64,000 bases of DNA, taken from NCBI GenBank assembly GCA_010365115.1, contig JAAFGX010000023.1, positions 26,975 through 90,974 of the forward strand, written 5' to 3'. The notes beneath the pieces were generated by a model. The model did not search any database. It had not been told where the DNA came from and saw only the letters and a program-made list of their open reading frames with translations. The stretch's first letter is position 1. Every line of letters begins with the position of its first letter. Positions 7,171 through 16,420 of this stretch are shown in pieces. The position numbers and the translations under genes were made by a program. Source of the stretch: Paludibacter sp. (lineage in GTDB: Bacteria; Bacteroidota; Bacteroidia; Bacteroidales; Paludibacteraceae).

Positions 7171-9603
7171 ATGAGACAGATTTTTATTGCATCATGTATG
7201 CTGTTTTCAGTCATTTCTACATTCGCTCAACACACCATTAAAGGAAAAGTATTGGACGAAAATGGTTCCGCTTTGGTTGGAGCCACAGTTATTATTCAGA
7301 ATAGTTCGTTAGGAAAAACCACAGATAAAAATGGTATTTTCCTTTTCGATGAACTTAGTAAAAAAAACTATACGCTTTATGTTTCGTTTTTAGGTTACAA
7401 ATCGGAAACACTACAAGTTGGAGTCGATAACGATGTTTTGGTAAAATTACAACCAACATCGGTTTATATTAATGAAATTACTGTTACCTCGCTACGTGCG
7501 AACGACAAATCTGCAGTTGCCTATAGTGATGTAAAAAAAACCGACATTGAACAACGCAATTTGGGTCAGGATATTCCGTATTTGCTAGCCCTTACACCTT
7601 CGTTTATAACCAATTCTGATACCGGAACAGGAATAGGCTATACCGGCTTCCGCATTCGCGGCACAGATGCAAATCGGATTAACATAACCGTAAATGGAGT
7701 CCCATTGAACGATGCTGAATCACACGGAGTATATTTTGTAAATATGCCTGATTTTGCTTCATCACTTTCTTCAGTTCAAATCCAACGTGGTGTAGGCACT
7801 TCTACCAATGGTGCTGCTGCCTTCGGAGCAAGCATAAATATGCAAACTGATTTATTAAACTCCAAACCTTATACAGAAATAAGTAGCACTTTTGGTTCGT
7901 TTAATACAAACAAAAATTCCATTAAAGTTGGAACCGGACTAATTAACAATCATTTTGCATTTGACGCACGACTTTCTAACGTTAAATCTGATGGCTATTT
8001 AGACCGGGCAAAAGTAGATTTAAAGTCCTATTATTTTTCAGGAGGATATTATTCGGAAAAAACAGTAGTAAAACTTGTAACTTTTGGTGGCGCAGAAAAA
8101 ACGTATCAGGCATGGTATGGAGTAATTGCCGATTCGCTAAAAACAAATAGAACTTACAACGAATTGGGTAAATATACAAATGGAAATGGAAAAAATCAGT
8201 TCTATGATAATCAAACAGATAATTACAATCAAACGCATTATCAGCTACAATGGTTGCAAGAGATTAATCCAAAACTACATTTGAATACCACAGCACATTA
8301 TACAAGAGGGATAGGATATTACGAAGAGTACAAAACGGATCAAGAGTACAACAAATATGAATTAACACCAGCAATGGTTGATACTGTTCTATTGGGAACA
8401 ACTGATTTAATAAGACGGAAATGGCTGGATAATTATTTTGGCGGCCTAACTTTAGCATTAAACTACGAATCAGAGAAAGTAAATGCCTCTATTGGAGGTG
8501 CTGCAAGTCGGTATACTGGTCATCATTTTGGAAATGTAATATGGGTTAGAAACGCTCAAAATTTAGATGTAGCAAATGAATACTACCGAAGTTTATCGAT
8601 AAAAGATGAAGCAAATGTGTATGCTAAAATCACAGCAGAGATTTTTAAAGATCTTTATTTAATGACAGATTTACAGTACAGATTGATACGCTATTCCATG
8701 AATGGAGCCAGCGATAAGTTCAATTCGAATACGAATGCCATGACAGACATTACACAGTCGCACTCATTTGATTTTTTCAATCCCAAACTTGGTTTAACGT
8801 ATCAGTTAAACAAAAATAATGATATTTATGCGTCCTATTCTATTGCCAACCGTGAACCCAATAGAAGCAATTATACTGATGCCGGCTCAATAGACCTACC
8901 AAAGAGTGAACGTCTGTTCGACATCGAAATTGGTTACCGTTTACAATCTTCAGCTTTTAGTCTTGGAGCAAATTTATATTACATGAGATATAAAAACCAA
9001 TTAATTCTTACTGGCAAATTAAGTGAAATTGGAGAATTATTGACATCAAATGTCGCAGACAGCTATCGGTCTGGCATTGAAATTACTGCTGGTTCAAAAA
9101 TTACTGACTGGTTGAAATGGGATGGCAATCTAACTTTGAGTCGGAATAAAATCTTAAATTTCACTGAAGAAGGAGTGGACGTTTATGATAATGATATAGA
9201 TTGGAACTGGTTGGAAAGCAGAAACAACTTTTTGGGAACAACTGATATAGCTTATTCACCAAGCGTAATTAGTAACAGCATTTTCACTTTCACTTTCAAA
9301 AAACTTGAATTCGGACTTCTCTCAAACTACGTAGGCAAGCAATTTATTGATAACACTTCTGATAACGAACGCTCTATTGATGCCTATTTTGTAAACAATC
9401 TGAATTTTAAATATGCGTTAAGGTTAAACAAAGTCAAATCTATTGATTTTAATTTGCTTGTAAATAACTTATTTAATGCACAATATGCAACTAATGGTTG
9501 GACATGGTATTCGTATTACATGAATAATAAACGTGTCAATGAATTAAGGTTCTTCCCACAAGCAGGAATTAATTTTTTAGCAGGAGTTACTGTGAAATTC
9601 TAA
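7171..9603 (+). CDS. TonB-dependent outer-membrane receptor, probably for thiamine or a thiamine precursor
   Basis: 810 residues. A signal peptide (1-19, cleaved before Gln20) is followed by a carboxypeptidase-regulatory-like beta-sandwich domain (about 22-108, GKVLDENGSALVGATVII), a plug domain (about 115-225, with FRIRGTDANRINITVNGVPL and IQRGVGTSTNGAAAFGASIN) and a 22-strand barrel ending in a terminal Phe (GVTVKF). TonB receptors import scarce ligands across the outer membrane using the proton motive force. Substrate evidence comes only from the TPP riboswitch in the leader; thiamine-regulated receptors of this kind are known in Bacteroidetes. A terminator at 9629-9656 closes the unit, so no inner-membrane thiamine transporter is co-transcribed. 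Confidence 0.88.
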   Translation: MRQIFIASCMLFSVISTFAQHTIKGKVLDENGSALVGATVIIQNSSLGKTTDKNGIFLFDELSKKNYTLYVSFLGYKSETLQVGVDNDVLVKLQPTSVYINEITVTSLRANDKSAVAYSDVKKTDIEQRNLGQDIPYLLALTPSFITNSDTGTGIGYTGFRIRGTDANRINITVNGVPLNDAESHGVYFVNMPDFASSLSSVQIQRGVGTSTNGAAAFGASINMQTDLLNSKPYTEISSTFGSFNTNKNSIKVGTGLINNHFAFDARLSNVKSDGYLDRAKVDLKSYYFSGGYYSEKTVVKLVTFGGAEKTYQAWYGVIADSLKTNRTYNELGKYTNGNGKNQFYDNQTDNYNQTHYQLQWLQEINPKLHLNTTAHYTRGIGYYEEYKTDQEYNKYELTPAMVDTVLLGTTDLIRRKWLDNYFGGLTLALNYESEKVNASIGGAASRYTGHHFGNVIWVRNAQNLDVANEYYRSLSIKDEANVYAKITAEIFKDLYLMTDLQYRLIRYSMNGASDKFNSNTNAMTDITQSHSFDFFNPKLGLTYQLNKNNDIYASYSIANREPNRSNYTDAGSIDLPKSERLFDIEIGYRLQSSAFSLGANLYYMRYKNQLILTGKLSEIGELLTSNVADSYRSGIEITAGSKITDWLKWDGNLTLSRNKILNFTEEGVDVYDNDIDWNWLESRNNFLGTTDIAYSPSVISNSIFTFTFKKLEFGLLSNYVGKQFIDNTSDNERSIDAYFVNNLNFKYALRLNKVKSIDFNLLVNNLFNAQYATNGWTWYSYYMNNKRVNELRFFPQAGINFLAGVTVKF

Positions 9604-9628
9604 AACTAAAATTGTTTATCCCAAATTA

Positions 9629-9656
9629 AAGGCACAAGAGATTGTGCCTTTTTTAT
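9629..9656 (+). terminator. Terminator after the TonB receptor gene
   Basis: AGGCACAA pairs with TTGTGCCT across a short GAGA-like loop and is followed by six T. It separates the receptor from the MFS gene. Confidence 0.88.
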
Positions 9657-9688
9657 TAACAATTATTTTATAATTCAACCAAAATAAT

Positions 9689-9696
9689 TATATTTG
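9689..9696 (+). promoter_or_regulatory. -7 element for the MFS transporter gene
   Basis: TATATTTG fits TAnnTTTG. Transcription would start near 9703, about 70 bases before the ATG. Confidence 0.5.
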
Positions 9697-9775
9697 CAAT
9701 CTAAATGCAATAATTCATTACTAAAATCGCATAAAAATAACCAAATAATAATTTAATACAGAAAAAAGAATCCTT

Positions 9776-11056
9776 ATGACTAATCAGAATAAGCAAAAAA
9801 CAATGAATCGTTGGCTTCCAATTATTGCAGCAGTAGTTATCCAATTTTGTCTTGGCACGGCGTACATCTGGTCGGTATTTCAAACAGGCATTGCAAACAA
9901 ACTCTTTAATGGCGACAATGCCTCTGCGGCACTTACATTTTCAATTTTATTGGGAACATTAACGCTTGGTAGTACCATTGGAGGACGGATGCAAGACAAA
10001 CACACGCCTCGTCCGGTAGTTTTTTGGGGCGGTTTAATACTTGGATTTGGATTTATATTGGCTTCATTTGCTTCGCCTGCTTTTCCATGGCTATTGTGGG
10101 TGGCTTATGGTGTTACGGGGGGTTTCGGTATGGGAATGATTTATTCCACTCTTATTGCTACATGCCAGAAATGGTTTCCCGACAAGAGAGGATTGATTAC
10201 CGGAATTATTGTTTCCGCACTGGGATTCGGTGGGGTTATCTTCACTCCTATTGCACGCGCTTTGATTGGTTCGGTGGGCGAATTGCAAACTTTTATGTGG
10301 CTCGGTATCATTTTTATCGTAGTAACTGTTATTGGTTCATTCTTCATTATCAATCCACCAGTTGGGTTTAAACCAGAGGGTTTTGTTCCGAAAAAATCCA
10401 AAAGCAATCTCATTCAGCAGGATTTCACTTCGTTAGAAATGATAAAAACTCCACAGTTTTATATTGTTACGGTCACTTTTTTACTCGCCTGCATGGCCGG
10501 ATTAATGATGATTGGATTTACCGCTCCCATTGCCATTGCTAAAGGCTTAACGGCAGAAGTCGCTGCCACAGGCGTTATGACTATCGCACTTTTCAATGCA
10601 TTTGGAAGGGTTTTCTGGGGCTGGTTGTCCGATAAAATTGGTCGAAAAAACACGTTACTCTTGCTTTTGCTTATCACGGCGGGTGTTATTCTTTTAGTAA
10701 ATATGGCTGACGGATTAATGTTGCTCGTTCTTATTGCCGTAATAGGATTTTCGTACGGAGGATTTTTGGGTGTATTCCCTGTTCTCACAGCCGAATATTG
10801 GGGAATAAAAAATATGGGTTCCAATTACGGAATCATTCTGTTGGGCTTTGGAATTGGCGCCATTGTGTCATCATATATTGCCGGATACTACAAAAACATA
10901 TCGAATGTAGTAGAAATGGTGGATGGAGTAAAGAAGGTGATTGGCACCGATTTATCGAAAATGCAACCGGCATTTATTATTGCTTCGGCAGCTGCCATTT
11001 TGGGATTTCTATTGTTGGTAACCTTAAAGCATCCGAAAGAAAAAAGCTTGAAATAA
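9776..11056 (+). CDS. MFS transporter of the OFA (oxalate/formate antiporter) family
   Basis: 426 residues with twelve predicted membrane helices in two halves of six, split by a basic loop (about residues 195-215, PKKSKSNLIQQ). OFA-type signatures include the first helix with QFCLGTAYIWSVFQ, the GSTIGGRMQDKHTPR loop, and GWLSDKIGRKN between helices 8 and 9. Members exchange small carboxylates at the inner membrane, but the substrate of most is unknown. The start at 9776 or the ATG at 9803 (residue 10) are both possible; the N-terminal tail is cytoplasmic either way. It has its own promoter, so a link to the riboswitch-controlled receptor upstream is unproven. Confidence 0.87.
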   Translation: MTNQNKQKTMNRWLPIIAAVVIQFCLGTAYIWSVFQTGIANKLFNGDNASAALTFSILLGTLTLGSTIGGRMQDKHTPRPVVFWGGLILGFGFILASFASPAFPWLLWVAYGVTGGFGMGMIYSTLIATCQKWFPDKRGLITGIIVSALGFGGVIFTPIARALIGSVGELQTFMWLGIIFIVVTVIGSFFIINPPVGFKPEGFVPKKSKSNLIQQDFTSLEMIKTPQFYIVTVTFLLACMAGLMMIGFTAPIAIAKGLTAEVAATGVMTIALFNAFGRVFWGWLSDKIGRKNTLLLLLLITAGVILLVNMADGLMLLVLIAVIGFSYGGFLGVFPVLTAEYWGIKNMGSNYGIILLGFGIGAIVSSYIAGYYKNISNVVEMVDGVKKVIGTDLSKMQPAFIIASAAAILGFLLLVTLKHPKEKSLK

Positions 11057-11075
11057 CTGATTTTCTTATTTAAAA

Positions 11076-11112
11076 TTACAGCCGCCAACATCACTTTTTG
11101 GAGGCTGTAATT
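11076..11112. terminator. Bidirectional terminator between convergent genes
   Basis: ATTACAGCC (11076-11084) pairs with GGCTGTAAT (11104-11112), with T-rich DNA on the right and A-rich DNA on the left. It serves the MFS gene on the plus strand and the cupin gene on the minus strand. Confidence 0.8.
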
Positions 11113-11116
11113 ATTT

Positions 11117-11527
11117 TTAATGCTCCGATAACGGTTTCCCTTTTTCGCCCATAAAAAAAGCGATAAGCACTACATCTTCTTTCCCATTATTAACGCCATT
11201 GTGCATTGTATTTATCACTTCAGAAAATGACGAGTTGGTATTAAAATAAAGCGGTTTGCGGTTATCAACTTCCACGGTAAGCGTTCCTTGAATTACGTAA
11301 GCAAAAACAGGAAACAAATGTTTATGCCATCCCGTCGATTTTCCGTGAGGAATAGTCACTTTGTAGATCGAAACTTCATCATTCTTAAAATCAGGGTATA
11401 CTATTTTTTGACCAATTGATGTTGTGTCAGTTTTAAGAAGAGGTTCAAGAACCACGCCTGAATTATATTGTGCTTTAGCATTGGCAAAAATACATGTAAG
11501 AATGAAAAGTAAAATTATTTTTCTCAT
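11117..11527 (-). CDS. Secreted cupin-domain protein
   Basis: 136 residues. A signal peptide (MRKIILLFILTCIFANAKA) precedes Gln20. The single cupin barrel carries motif 1 as GWHKHLFPVFAYVIQG, with two His but Tyr or Ala where the metal-binding Glu usually sits, and motif 2 as HNGVNNG with the final His. A periplasmic metal-binding or small-molecule-binding role is likely; enzymatic activity cannot be judged. It ends against a bidirectional terminator and lies 14 bases downstream of murI, so it could be co-transcribed with it. Confidence 0.78.
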   Translation of the reverse strand: MRKIILLFILTCIFANAKAQYNSGVVLEPLLKTDTTSIGQKIVYPDFKNDEVSIYKVTIPHGKSTGWHKHLFPVFAYVIQGTLTVEVDNRKPLYFNTNSSFSEVINTMHNGVNNGKEDVVLIAFFMGEKGKPLSEH

Positions 11528-11541
11528 ATTGAAATTTATTT

Positions 11542-12426
11542 TTAACCCAAATCGATATGTTCGGCTTGAATTTCATCGTTCAAAAAGACAGAAGCCGAGG
11601 AAGCGAATTTTTCAACTGATTCGGTGGTAAAATATCGAATCGAGCCATTTTTGGTACAACGTTCGTCCATTTCGGGATGGCGTTGCAAATAATCCACTAA
11701 ACTACGCGCTACAATTTCGCCCTGCGAAACGACTTGAATTCTTTCTGACAAAAGTGATTTAATCTTATCTTCGAGCAACGGATAATGGGTGCAACCTAAC
11801 ATTATTGTATCAATTTGCGCATCAGATTCTATTAAATGTAGTACATTTTTCCTGATAAAATAATCAGCTCCTTTGGATAAATATTCGTTATTTTCTATCA
11901 GCGGAACCCACATGGGACAGGCTTCGGATGTAACGATCACATCGTTGTATAATTTTTGGATTTCAAGTGGATAAGAATTGGACTGAACAGTTCCTGTTGT
12001 AGCTAATAATCCGATATGTTTTGATTTTGTCATTGCTCCTACCGCTTCCACAGTTGGTCGAATAACCCCTAAAACCCGGCGATTGGCATCAAGAAGTGGT
12101 AAATCATGCTGCTGAATGGTTCTTAAAGCTTTTGCCGATGCCGTATTGCAGGCCAACACCACCAACTGGCAACCCATTTCAAATAATTTGGTGACGCATT
12201 CCAACGTATATTTATAAACCACATCAAACGAACGTGTTCCGTAAGGAGTACGGGCATTATCGCCCAAATAGACAAAATCGTATTCTGGCAATTCCGTACG
12301 AATTTTTTCAAGAATAGTCAAACCGCCATATCCTGAATCAAAAATACCGATTGGCCCCGGAACTACCCCTAACCCCTGAAGGGGAATTAAGCAAGTATTG
12401 GTTTTGACATTTTTCTTCATATTCAT
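11542..12426 (-). CDS. murI: Glutamate racemase with repeat-derived N-terminal extension
   Basis: 294 residues. It converts L-glutamate to D-glutamate for peptidoglycan in the cytosol. The two catalytic cysteines are Cys93 (VVLACNTASA) and Cys212 (LGCTHYPLL); the substrate loop FDSGYGG starts at residue 29 and GDNARTPYG follows. The family core begins at about residue 25 (PIGIFDSG). The preceding 24 residues contain LIPLQGLGVVP, encoded by a C/G-rich palindromic repeat at 12364-12388. No ATG, GTG or TTG lies between that repeat and the core, so translation must begin upstream and read through it. The start may be the first or the second ATG, six bases apart. Confidence 0.93.
   Translation of the reverse strand: MNMKKNVKTNTCLIPLQGLGVVPGPIGIFDSGYGGLTILEKIRTELPEYDFVYLGDNARTPYGTRSFDVVYKYTLECVTKLFEMGCQLVVLACNTASAKALRTIQQHDLPLLDANRRVLGVIRPTVEAVGAMTKSKHIGLLATTGTVQSNSYPLEIQKLYNDVIVTSEACPMWVPLIENNEYLSKGADYFIRKNVLHLIESDAQIDTIMLGCTHYPLLEDKIKSLLSERIQVVSQGEIVARSLVDYLQRHPEMDERCTKNGSIRYFTTESVEKFASSASVFLNDEIQAEHIDLG
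12364..12388. repeat. C/G-rich palindromic repeat inside the murI coding region
   Basis: ACCCCTAACCCCTGAAGGGG on the plus strand, read in frame by murI as IPLQGLGV. It forms an inverted pair with the copy at 12471-12495. Confidence 0.85.
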
Positions 12427-12470
12427 TTACAAAAATTTAAGTTGCCATTAATATTAACAAAGGTGAATTA

Positions 12471-12495
12471 GTTCCCCTTCAGGGGTTAGGGGTTC
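12471..12495. repeat. Inverted partner of the murI repeat
   Basis: TTCCCCTTCAGGGGTTAGGG is the exact reverse complement of the copy at 12364-12388 over about 22 bases. It lies between the M23 peptidase stop and the murI start. Confidence 0.85.
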
Positions 12496-12512
12496 TTTTT
12501 ATGGTCATCCTT

Positions 12513-13481
12513 TTAGTCCATCATCTGTCCGGAGTTATTACTCATTTGAACCATTTTGTCGTATTCAGCAGGTGACAAATCCATGAAATAATAATTTTGT
12601 GGATTCATAACAGTTCCTTTGTAATGGACTTCGTAATGTAAGTGTGGTCCGGTAGATTTTCCGGTACTTCCAACTAACCCGATCACATCACCGCGCTTTA
12701 CCGATTGCCCAACTCTCACTTTTATGGCACTCATGTGTCCGTAAAGTGTAAGATAGCCGTACCCATGATTGACTTGAACACAATTCCCATAGCCTTGTTG
12801 CCAGCCGGCACTTTGAATGGTGCCATTTCCCGTAGCAAAAATATCAGCACCAATGGGAGCTGTAAAATCCATTCCTTCGTGAAACCTTCTGGTGTGATAA
12901 ACCGGATCGATACGCCAGCCATAACCGGAAGCCATACGCGTCAAATCTTTATTTAAAACTGGTTGTATAGCAGGTAAATGTTGTAGCATCTTTTCTTTAT
13001 TTTTGGCTAAAAGCACCAAATCATCGTACGATTTTGATTGTATGTACAATTGCTTCTTAAGCTCATTGAGTTTCTTAGTTGTTGAAACTACTATTTCCGA
13101 ATTGGTCATATCCAATAACTGTTCGAAGAATTCAGTATTGGCTGAAGTTCCTTTTCTAACGGATAATGGAATGAGATCGGCCTGAAAAACAACACGATAT
13201 AAATTATCATCACGTTGTTGCAAATCTGATATTATTGATTGTACTTCGTCAAACTGACGTTCCAATACTTTATATTGCGCCTGCATATTTCGCTTTTCTT
13301 CGCTCAATTGCTTTTCTTCGGGTGATTGTATAGTGGAAACAAAAATAAAGAAAAAAAATGCACCTAAAGACAATCCTGAGATCGCATGAATCAACGTTTG
13401 TTTTAGCCAATGTGTAAAGGTATGTTCAATTTGCTCGTAACTTAACGTTTCGGGATTGAAATGGAATTTTTTCTTTGCCAT
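12513..13481 (-). CDS. Membrane-anchored M23 (LytM-type) peptidoglycan endopeptidase
   Basis: 322 residues from the ATG at 13481; a longer frame to 13523 only adds a poor N-terminus. Residues 1-30 are cytosolic, then one membrane helix (about 33-50, HAISGLSLGAFFFFIFVS), a coiled coil (about 55-110) and a C-terminal M23 domain. Zinc ligands are visible as HEGMD and GPHLHYEV, so the enzyme should be active, unlike degenerate LytM activators. It would cut peptide crosslinks in the cell wall. Bacteroidetes commonly place such genes next to alaS, with the two divergent, as here. Confidence 0.9.
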   Translation of the reverse strand: MAKKKFHFNPETLSYEQIEHTFTHWLKQTLIHAISGLSLGAFFFFIFVSTIQSPEEKQLSEEKRNMQAQYKVLERQFDEVQSIISDLQQRDDNLYRVVFQADLIPLSVRKGTSANTEFFEQLLDMTNSEIVVSTTKKLNELKKQLYIQSKSYDDLVLLAKNKEKMLQHLPAIQPVLNKDLTRMASGYGWRIDPVYHTRRFHEGMDFTAPIGADIFATGNGTIQSAGWQQGYGNCVQVNHGYGYLTLYGHMSAIKVRVGQSVKRGDVIGLVGSTGKSTGPHLHYEVHYKGTVMNPQNYYFMDLSPAEYDKMVQMSNNSGQMMD

Positions 13482-13610
13482 AAAGGAATTTTGGTTATAT
13501 TCAGTGCGTTTTATACTAAGCACACGAGTCTAAAAATTGGAGGAAAATGCAAGTTAATCAATCGTTTCTAAAAGAAAATCAACATGTAATTACAATTTTT
13601 ATACCAACAC

Positions 13611-13644
13611 TTGCTGCAAAAATAATAAATTTGAGCTACTTTTG
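13611..13644 (+). promoter_or_regulatory. alaS promoter
   Basis: TTGC at 13611-13614, 22 bases, TACTTTTG at 13637-13644. The leader of about 95 bases contains the repeat at 13671-13728. Confidence 0.55.
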
Positions 13645-13670
13645 CAGTCTTTATTTGGTATTATTAACCT

Positions 13671-13728
13671 AGAACCCCTAAATCCCCTAAAGGGGACTCT
13701 TTGTACTCTCTTTAGGAGGCAGGGGGTC
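13671..13728. repeat. Head-to-head pair of C/G-rich palindromic repeats in the alaS leader
   Basis: A left copy (ACCCCTAAATCCCCTAAAGG...) and a right copy (CTCTCTTTAGGAGGCAGGGG) face each other 16 bases apart. Transcribed, they can fold into one long hairpin ending 17 bases before the alaS ATG. Confidence 0.8.
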
Positions 13729-13744
13729 ATAGCAAATTATAAAA

Positions 13745-16372
13745 ATGACATCACAAGAAATTCGTCAGTCTTTTCTCGATTTTTTTGCTTCCAAAGGACA
13801 CAAAATCGTTCCGTCAGCGCCCATGGTTATTAAAGATGATCCAACTTTGATGTTTACCAATGCGGGTATGAACCAATTCAAAAATATCATTTTGGGCAAT
13901 GACCCGATAAAATATTCAAGAATAGTCGACTCGCAAAAGTGTCTTCGCGTAAGCGGAAAACACAACGACCTGGAAGAAGTTGGACACGACACCTACCACC
14001 ACACCATGTTCGAAATGTTGGGAAACTGGTCGTTTGGCGATTATTTCAAAAAAGAAGCCATCGAGTGGGCGTGGGAATATTTGGTTGATGTATTGAAACT
14101 AGATACCGAAAGACTTTACGTAACTGTTTTCGAAGGATATGCTCCGGAAGGTTTGGAACGCGATGATGAAGCCGCAGCTATTTGGGAACAATTCCTACCA
14201 AAAAGCCGTATTATCAACGGTAATAAAAAAGATAATTTTTGGGAAATGGGCGATACCGGTCCTTGTGGTCCTTGCTCCGAAATTCATATCGATATCCGTG
14301 ACAACGAAGACCGTGCAAAAATTGACGGATTGACACTAGTAAACGGAAGTCATCCTCAAGTGATTGAAATATGGAATAATGTATTTATGCAGTACAATCG
14401 CAAAGCTGACGGATCGCTCGAAGGATTGCCAGCCAAGGTAATTGATACAGGAATGGGCTTCGAACGTTTATGTATGGCCATGCAAGGCGTTAAGTCGAAC
14501 TACGACACAGATATTTTCACACCTATTATTGCAGAAATTGGAAATGTGTGCGGGGCAGTGTATGGCAAAGACGAAAAAGTGGATATTGCTATGCGTGTAA
14601 TTGCAGATCATATTCGCACCATTGCATTTTCTATCACCGACGGTCAATTGCCTTCGAATGCCAAAGCAGGTTACGTAATTCGTCGTATTTTGCGCCGTGC
14701 CGTTCGTTATGGTTACACTTTCCTTGGTCAACGTCATGCCTTTATGTATAAATTAATAAGCATATTGGGCGATGTAATGGGTAAAGCTTACCCCGAACTA
14801 GTTTCGCAAAAATCGTTGATTGAAAAAGTTATTAAAGAAGAGGAAGAATCATTCTTACGCACACTGGAGAAAGGCATCAGTATGCTTGACAAATACCTCC
14901 CAACCTCACCCCTAGCCCCTCTACCCGGGGAGAGGGGAACTGTATTGAGCGGTACAGTTGCATTTACTCTTTATGATACTTTTGGATTTCCACTTGATTT
15001 AACAGAGCTTATTCTTCGTGAGAATGGAATGTCCGTAAATATTGAAGAATTCAATGTTGAAATGAAAAAACAAAAAGAACGCGCACGCAATGCAGCAGCC
15101 ACCGAAACCGGCGATTGGGTTACGGTTCGTGAAGGAGACATCAAGTTTGTGGGTTACGATTTTACTTCGTTTGACACAGAGATTTTACGCTATCGCAAAG
15201 TGAAACAAAAAAATCAGGAGTATTACCAATTGGTACTTTCCAATACACCTTTCTATGCCGAAATGGGTGGACAAGTAGGCGATTGTGGTGTTCTGGTTTC
15301 TGAGGATGAAAGAATTGAAATTCTTGATACAAAAAAAGAAAATAATCTGGCGGTTCATATTGTAAATCAACTTACAGCGGACGTAACTGCAACATTTACA
15401 GCAACAATTGATACTGAAAAACGCAAGGCTACCGAATGCAACCACTCGGCTACGCACTTATTGCACGAAGCATTGCGTGAGGTACTTGGTACGCACGTAG
15501 AGCAAAAAGGTTCGTACGTAAGCCCTGATGCATTGCGTTTCGACTTTTCGCATTACCAAAAAATGACAAAAGAAGAAATTCGTGCTGTGGAAGCTATCGC
15601 CAACCGTAAAATACGCGAAAACTATGCATTGAACGAAATACGCGACACACCGATAGCTGAAGCACAAGCACTTGGAGCTATGGCGTTATTTGGCGAAAAA
15701 TACGGCGAGACAGTGCGTGTAATTCAATTCGGAACTTCAACCGAACTTTGTGGAGGAACACACGTGCAAGCTACCGGCGAAATCGGAATGGTGCGTATTG
15801 TTGCCGAAACTTCTATTGCTGCAGGCATCCGTCGTTTGGAAGCCATCACAGCTTCCGGCATCGAAAAATTACTTGACAGTCAACAAGACACGCTGGCAGA
15901 AGCCAAAGAAATATTGAATAATACCCCTGACCTACTGAATGCTATCAAGAAATCACAGGAGGAAAACAGCGAGTTGAAAAAGCAAGTTGAAGCATTTATG
16001 CATGAAAAAATCATGTCATTGCGTGACAGTTTACTAGCCAACGCCAATGAGATTAATAATATAAAAGTAATTCGTTTCGACGGGAACCTCAATGCTGATC
16101 AGGTAAAAACACTGGCATTTCAAATCCGGAATGTACAAACTGAGCATCTTTTCTTTGTAGCCGGTTGCGTTGCCGATGGTAAACCTTCGCTTACCATTTT
16201 GATTTCTGATGATCTGGTAGCAGCTGGAATGAACGCCGTAAACATTGCCCGCGATGCTGCAAAAGAAATTCAAGGTGGCGGTGGCGGACAATCGTTCTTC
16301 GCTTCGGCAGGTGGAAAAAATGCTGCAGGAATTAATCGTGCTATTGAGAAAGCTTTGAATGCTGTAAAATAG
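13745..16372 (+). CDS. alaS: Alanyl-tRNA synthetase with a repeat-derived internal insert
   Basis: 875 residues, normal length. Charges tRNA-Ala with alanine. Class II core motifs lie near the N-terminus ([45 protein letters not shown]). The editing domain has HSATHLL and CGGTHV metal ligands, and the C-terminal C-Ala domain ends with [15 protein letters not shown]. Between the aminoacylation and editing parts, residues around 385-399 ([15 protein letters not shown]) are encoded by a CTCACCCCTAGCCCCTCT repeat at 14898-14940, in frame. That segment is normally a variable linker, so the enzyme should be functional. Confidence 0.97.
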   Translation: MTSQEIRQSFLDFFASKGHKIVPSAPMVIKDDPTLMFTNAGMNQFKNIILGNDPIKYSRIVDSQKCLRVSGKHNDLEEVGHDTYHHTMFEMLGNWSFGDYFKKEAIEWAWEYLVDVLKLDTERLYVTVFEGYAPEGLERDDEAAAIWEQFLPKSRIINGNKKDNFWEMGDTGPCGPCSEIHIDIRDNEDRAKIDGLTLVNGSHPQVIEIWNNVFMQYNRKADGSLEGLPAKVIDTGMGFERLCMAMQGVKSNYDTDIFTPIIAEIGNVCGAVYGKDEKVDIAMRVIADHIRTIAFSITDGQLPSNAKAGYVIRRILRRAVRYGYTFLGQRHAFMYKLISILGDVMGKAYPELVSQKSLIEKVIKEEEESFLRTLEKGISMLDKYLPTSPLAPLPGERGTVLSGTVAFTLYDTFGFPLDLTELILRENGMSVNIEEFNVEMKKQKERARNAAATETGDWVTVREGDIKFVGYDFTSFDTEILRYRKVKQKNQEYYQLVLSNTPFYAEMGGQVGDCGVLVSEDERIEILDTKKENNLAVHIVNQLTADVTATFTATIDTEKRKATECNHSATHLLHEALREVLGTHVEQKGSYVSPDALRFDFSHYQKMTKEEIRAVEAIANRKIRENYALNEIRDTPIAEAQALGAMALFGEKYGETVRVIQFGTSTELCGGTHVQATGEIGMVRIVAETSIAAGIRRLEAITASGIEKLLDSQQDTLAEAKEILNNTPDLLNAIKKSQEENSELKKQVEAFMHEKIMSLRDSLLANANEINNIKVIRFDGNLNADQVKTLAFQIRNVQTEHLFFVAGCVADGKPSLTILISDDLVAAGMNAVNIARDAAKEIQGGGGGQSFFASAGGKNAAGINRAIEKALNAVK
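14898..14940. repeat. C/G-rich palindromic repeat inside the alaS coding region
   Basis: CTCACCCCTAGCCCCTCTAC followed by CCGGGGAGAGGGG, a stem of CCCCTCT...AGAGGGG. It is read in frame as [11 protein letters not shown]. It resembles the left part of the element at 53658-53710. Confidence 0.85.
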
Positions 16373-16420
16373 AATTTGAAAACATAAAACCAAAAAGTAA
16401 GGGTAAAAACTATTGTTAAT

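Noticed and set aside
10459..10824. 121-residue frame antisense to the MFS gene
   Set aside because: It is the shadow of a well-supported membrane transporter, with no signal or family.
9776..11056. MFS gene as the thiamine transporter of the riboswitch unit
   Set aside because: A terminator and a separate promoter lie between them, and the protein is OFA-type rather than PnuT-like.
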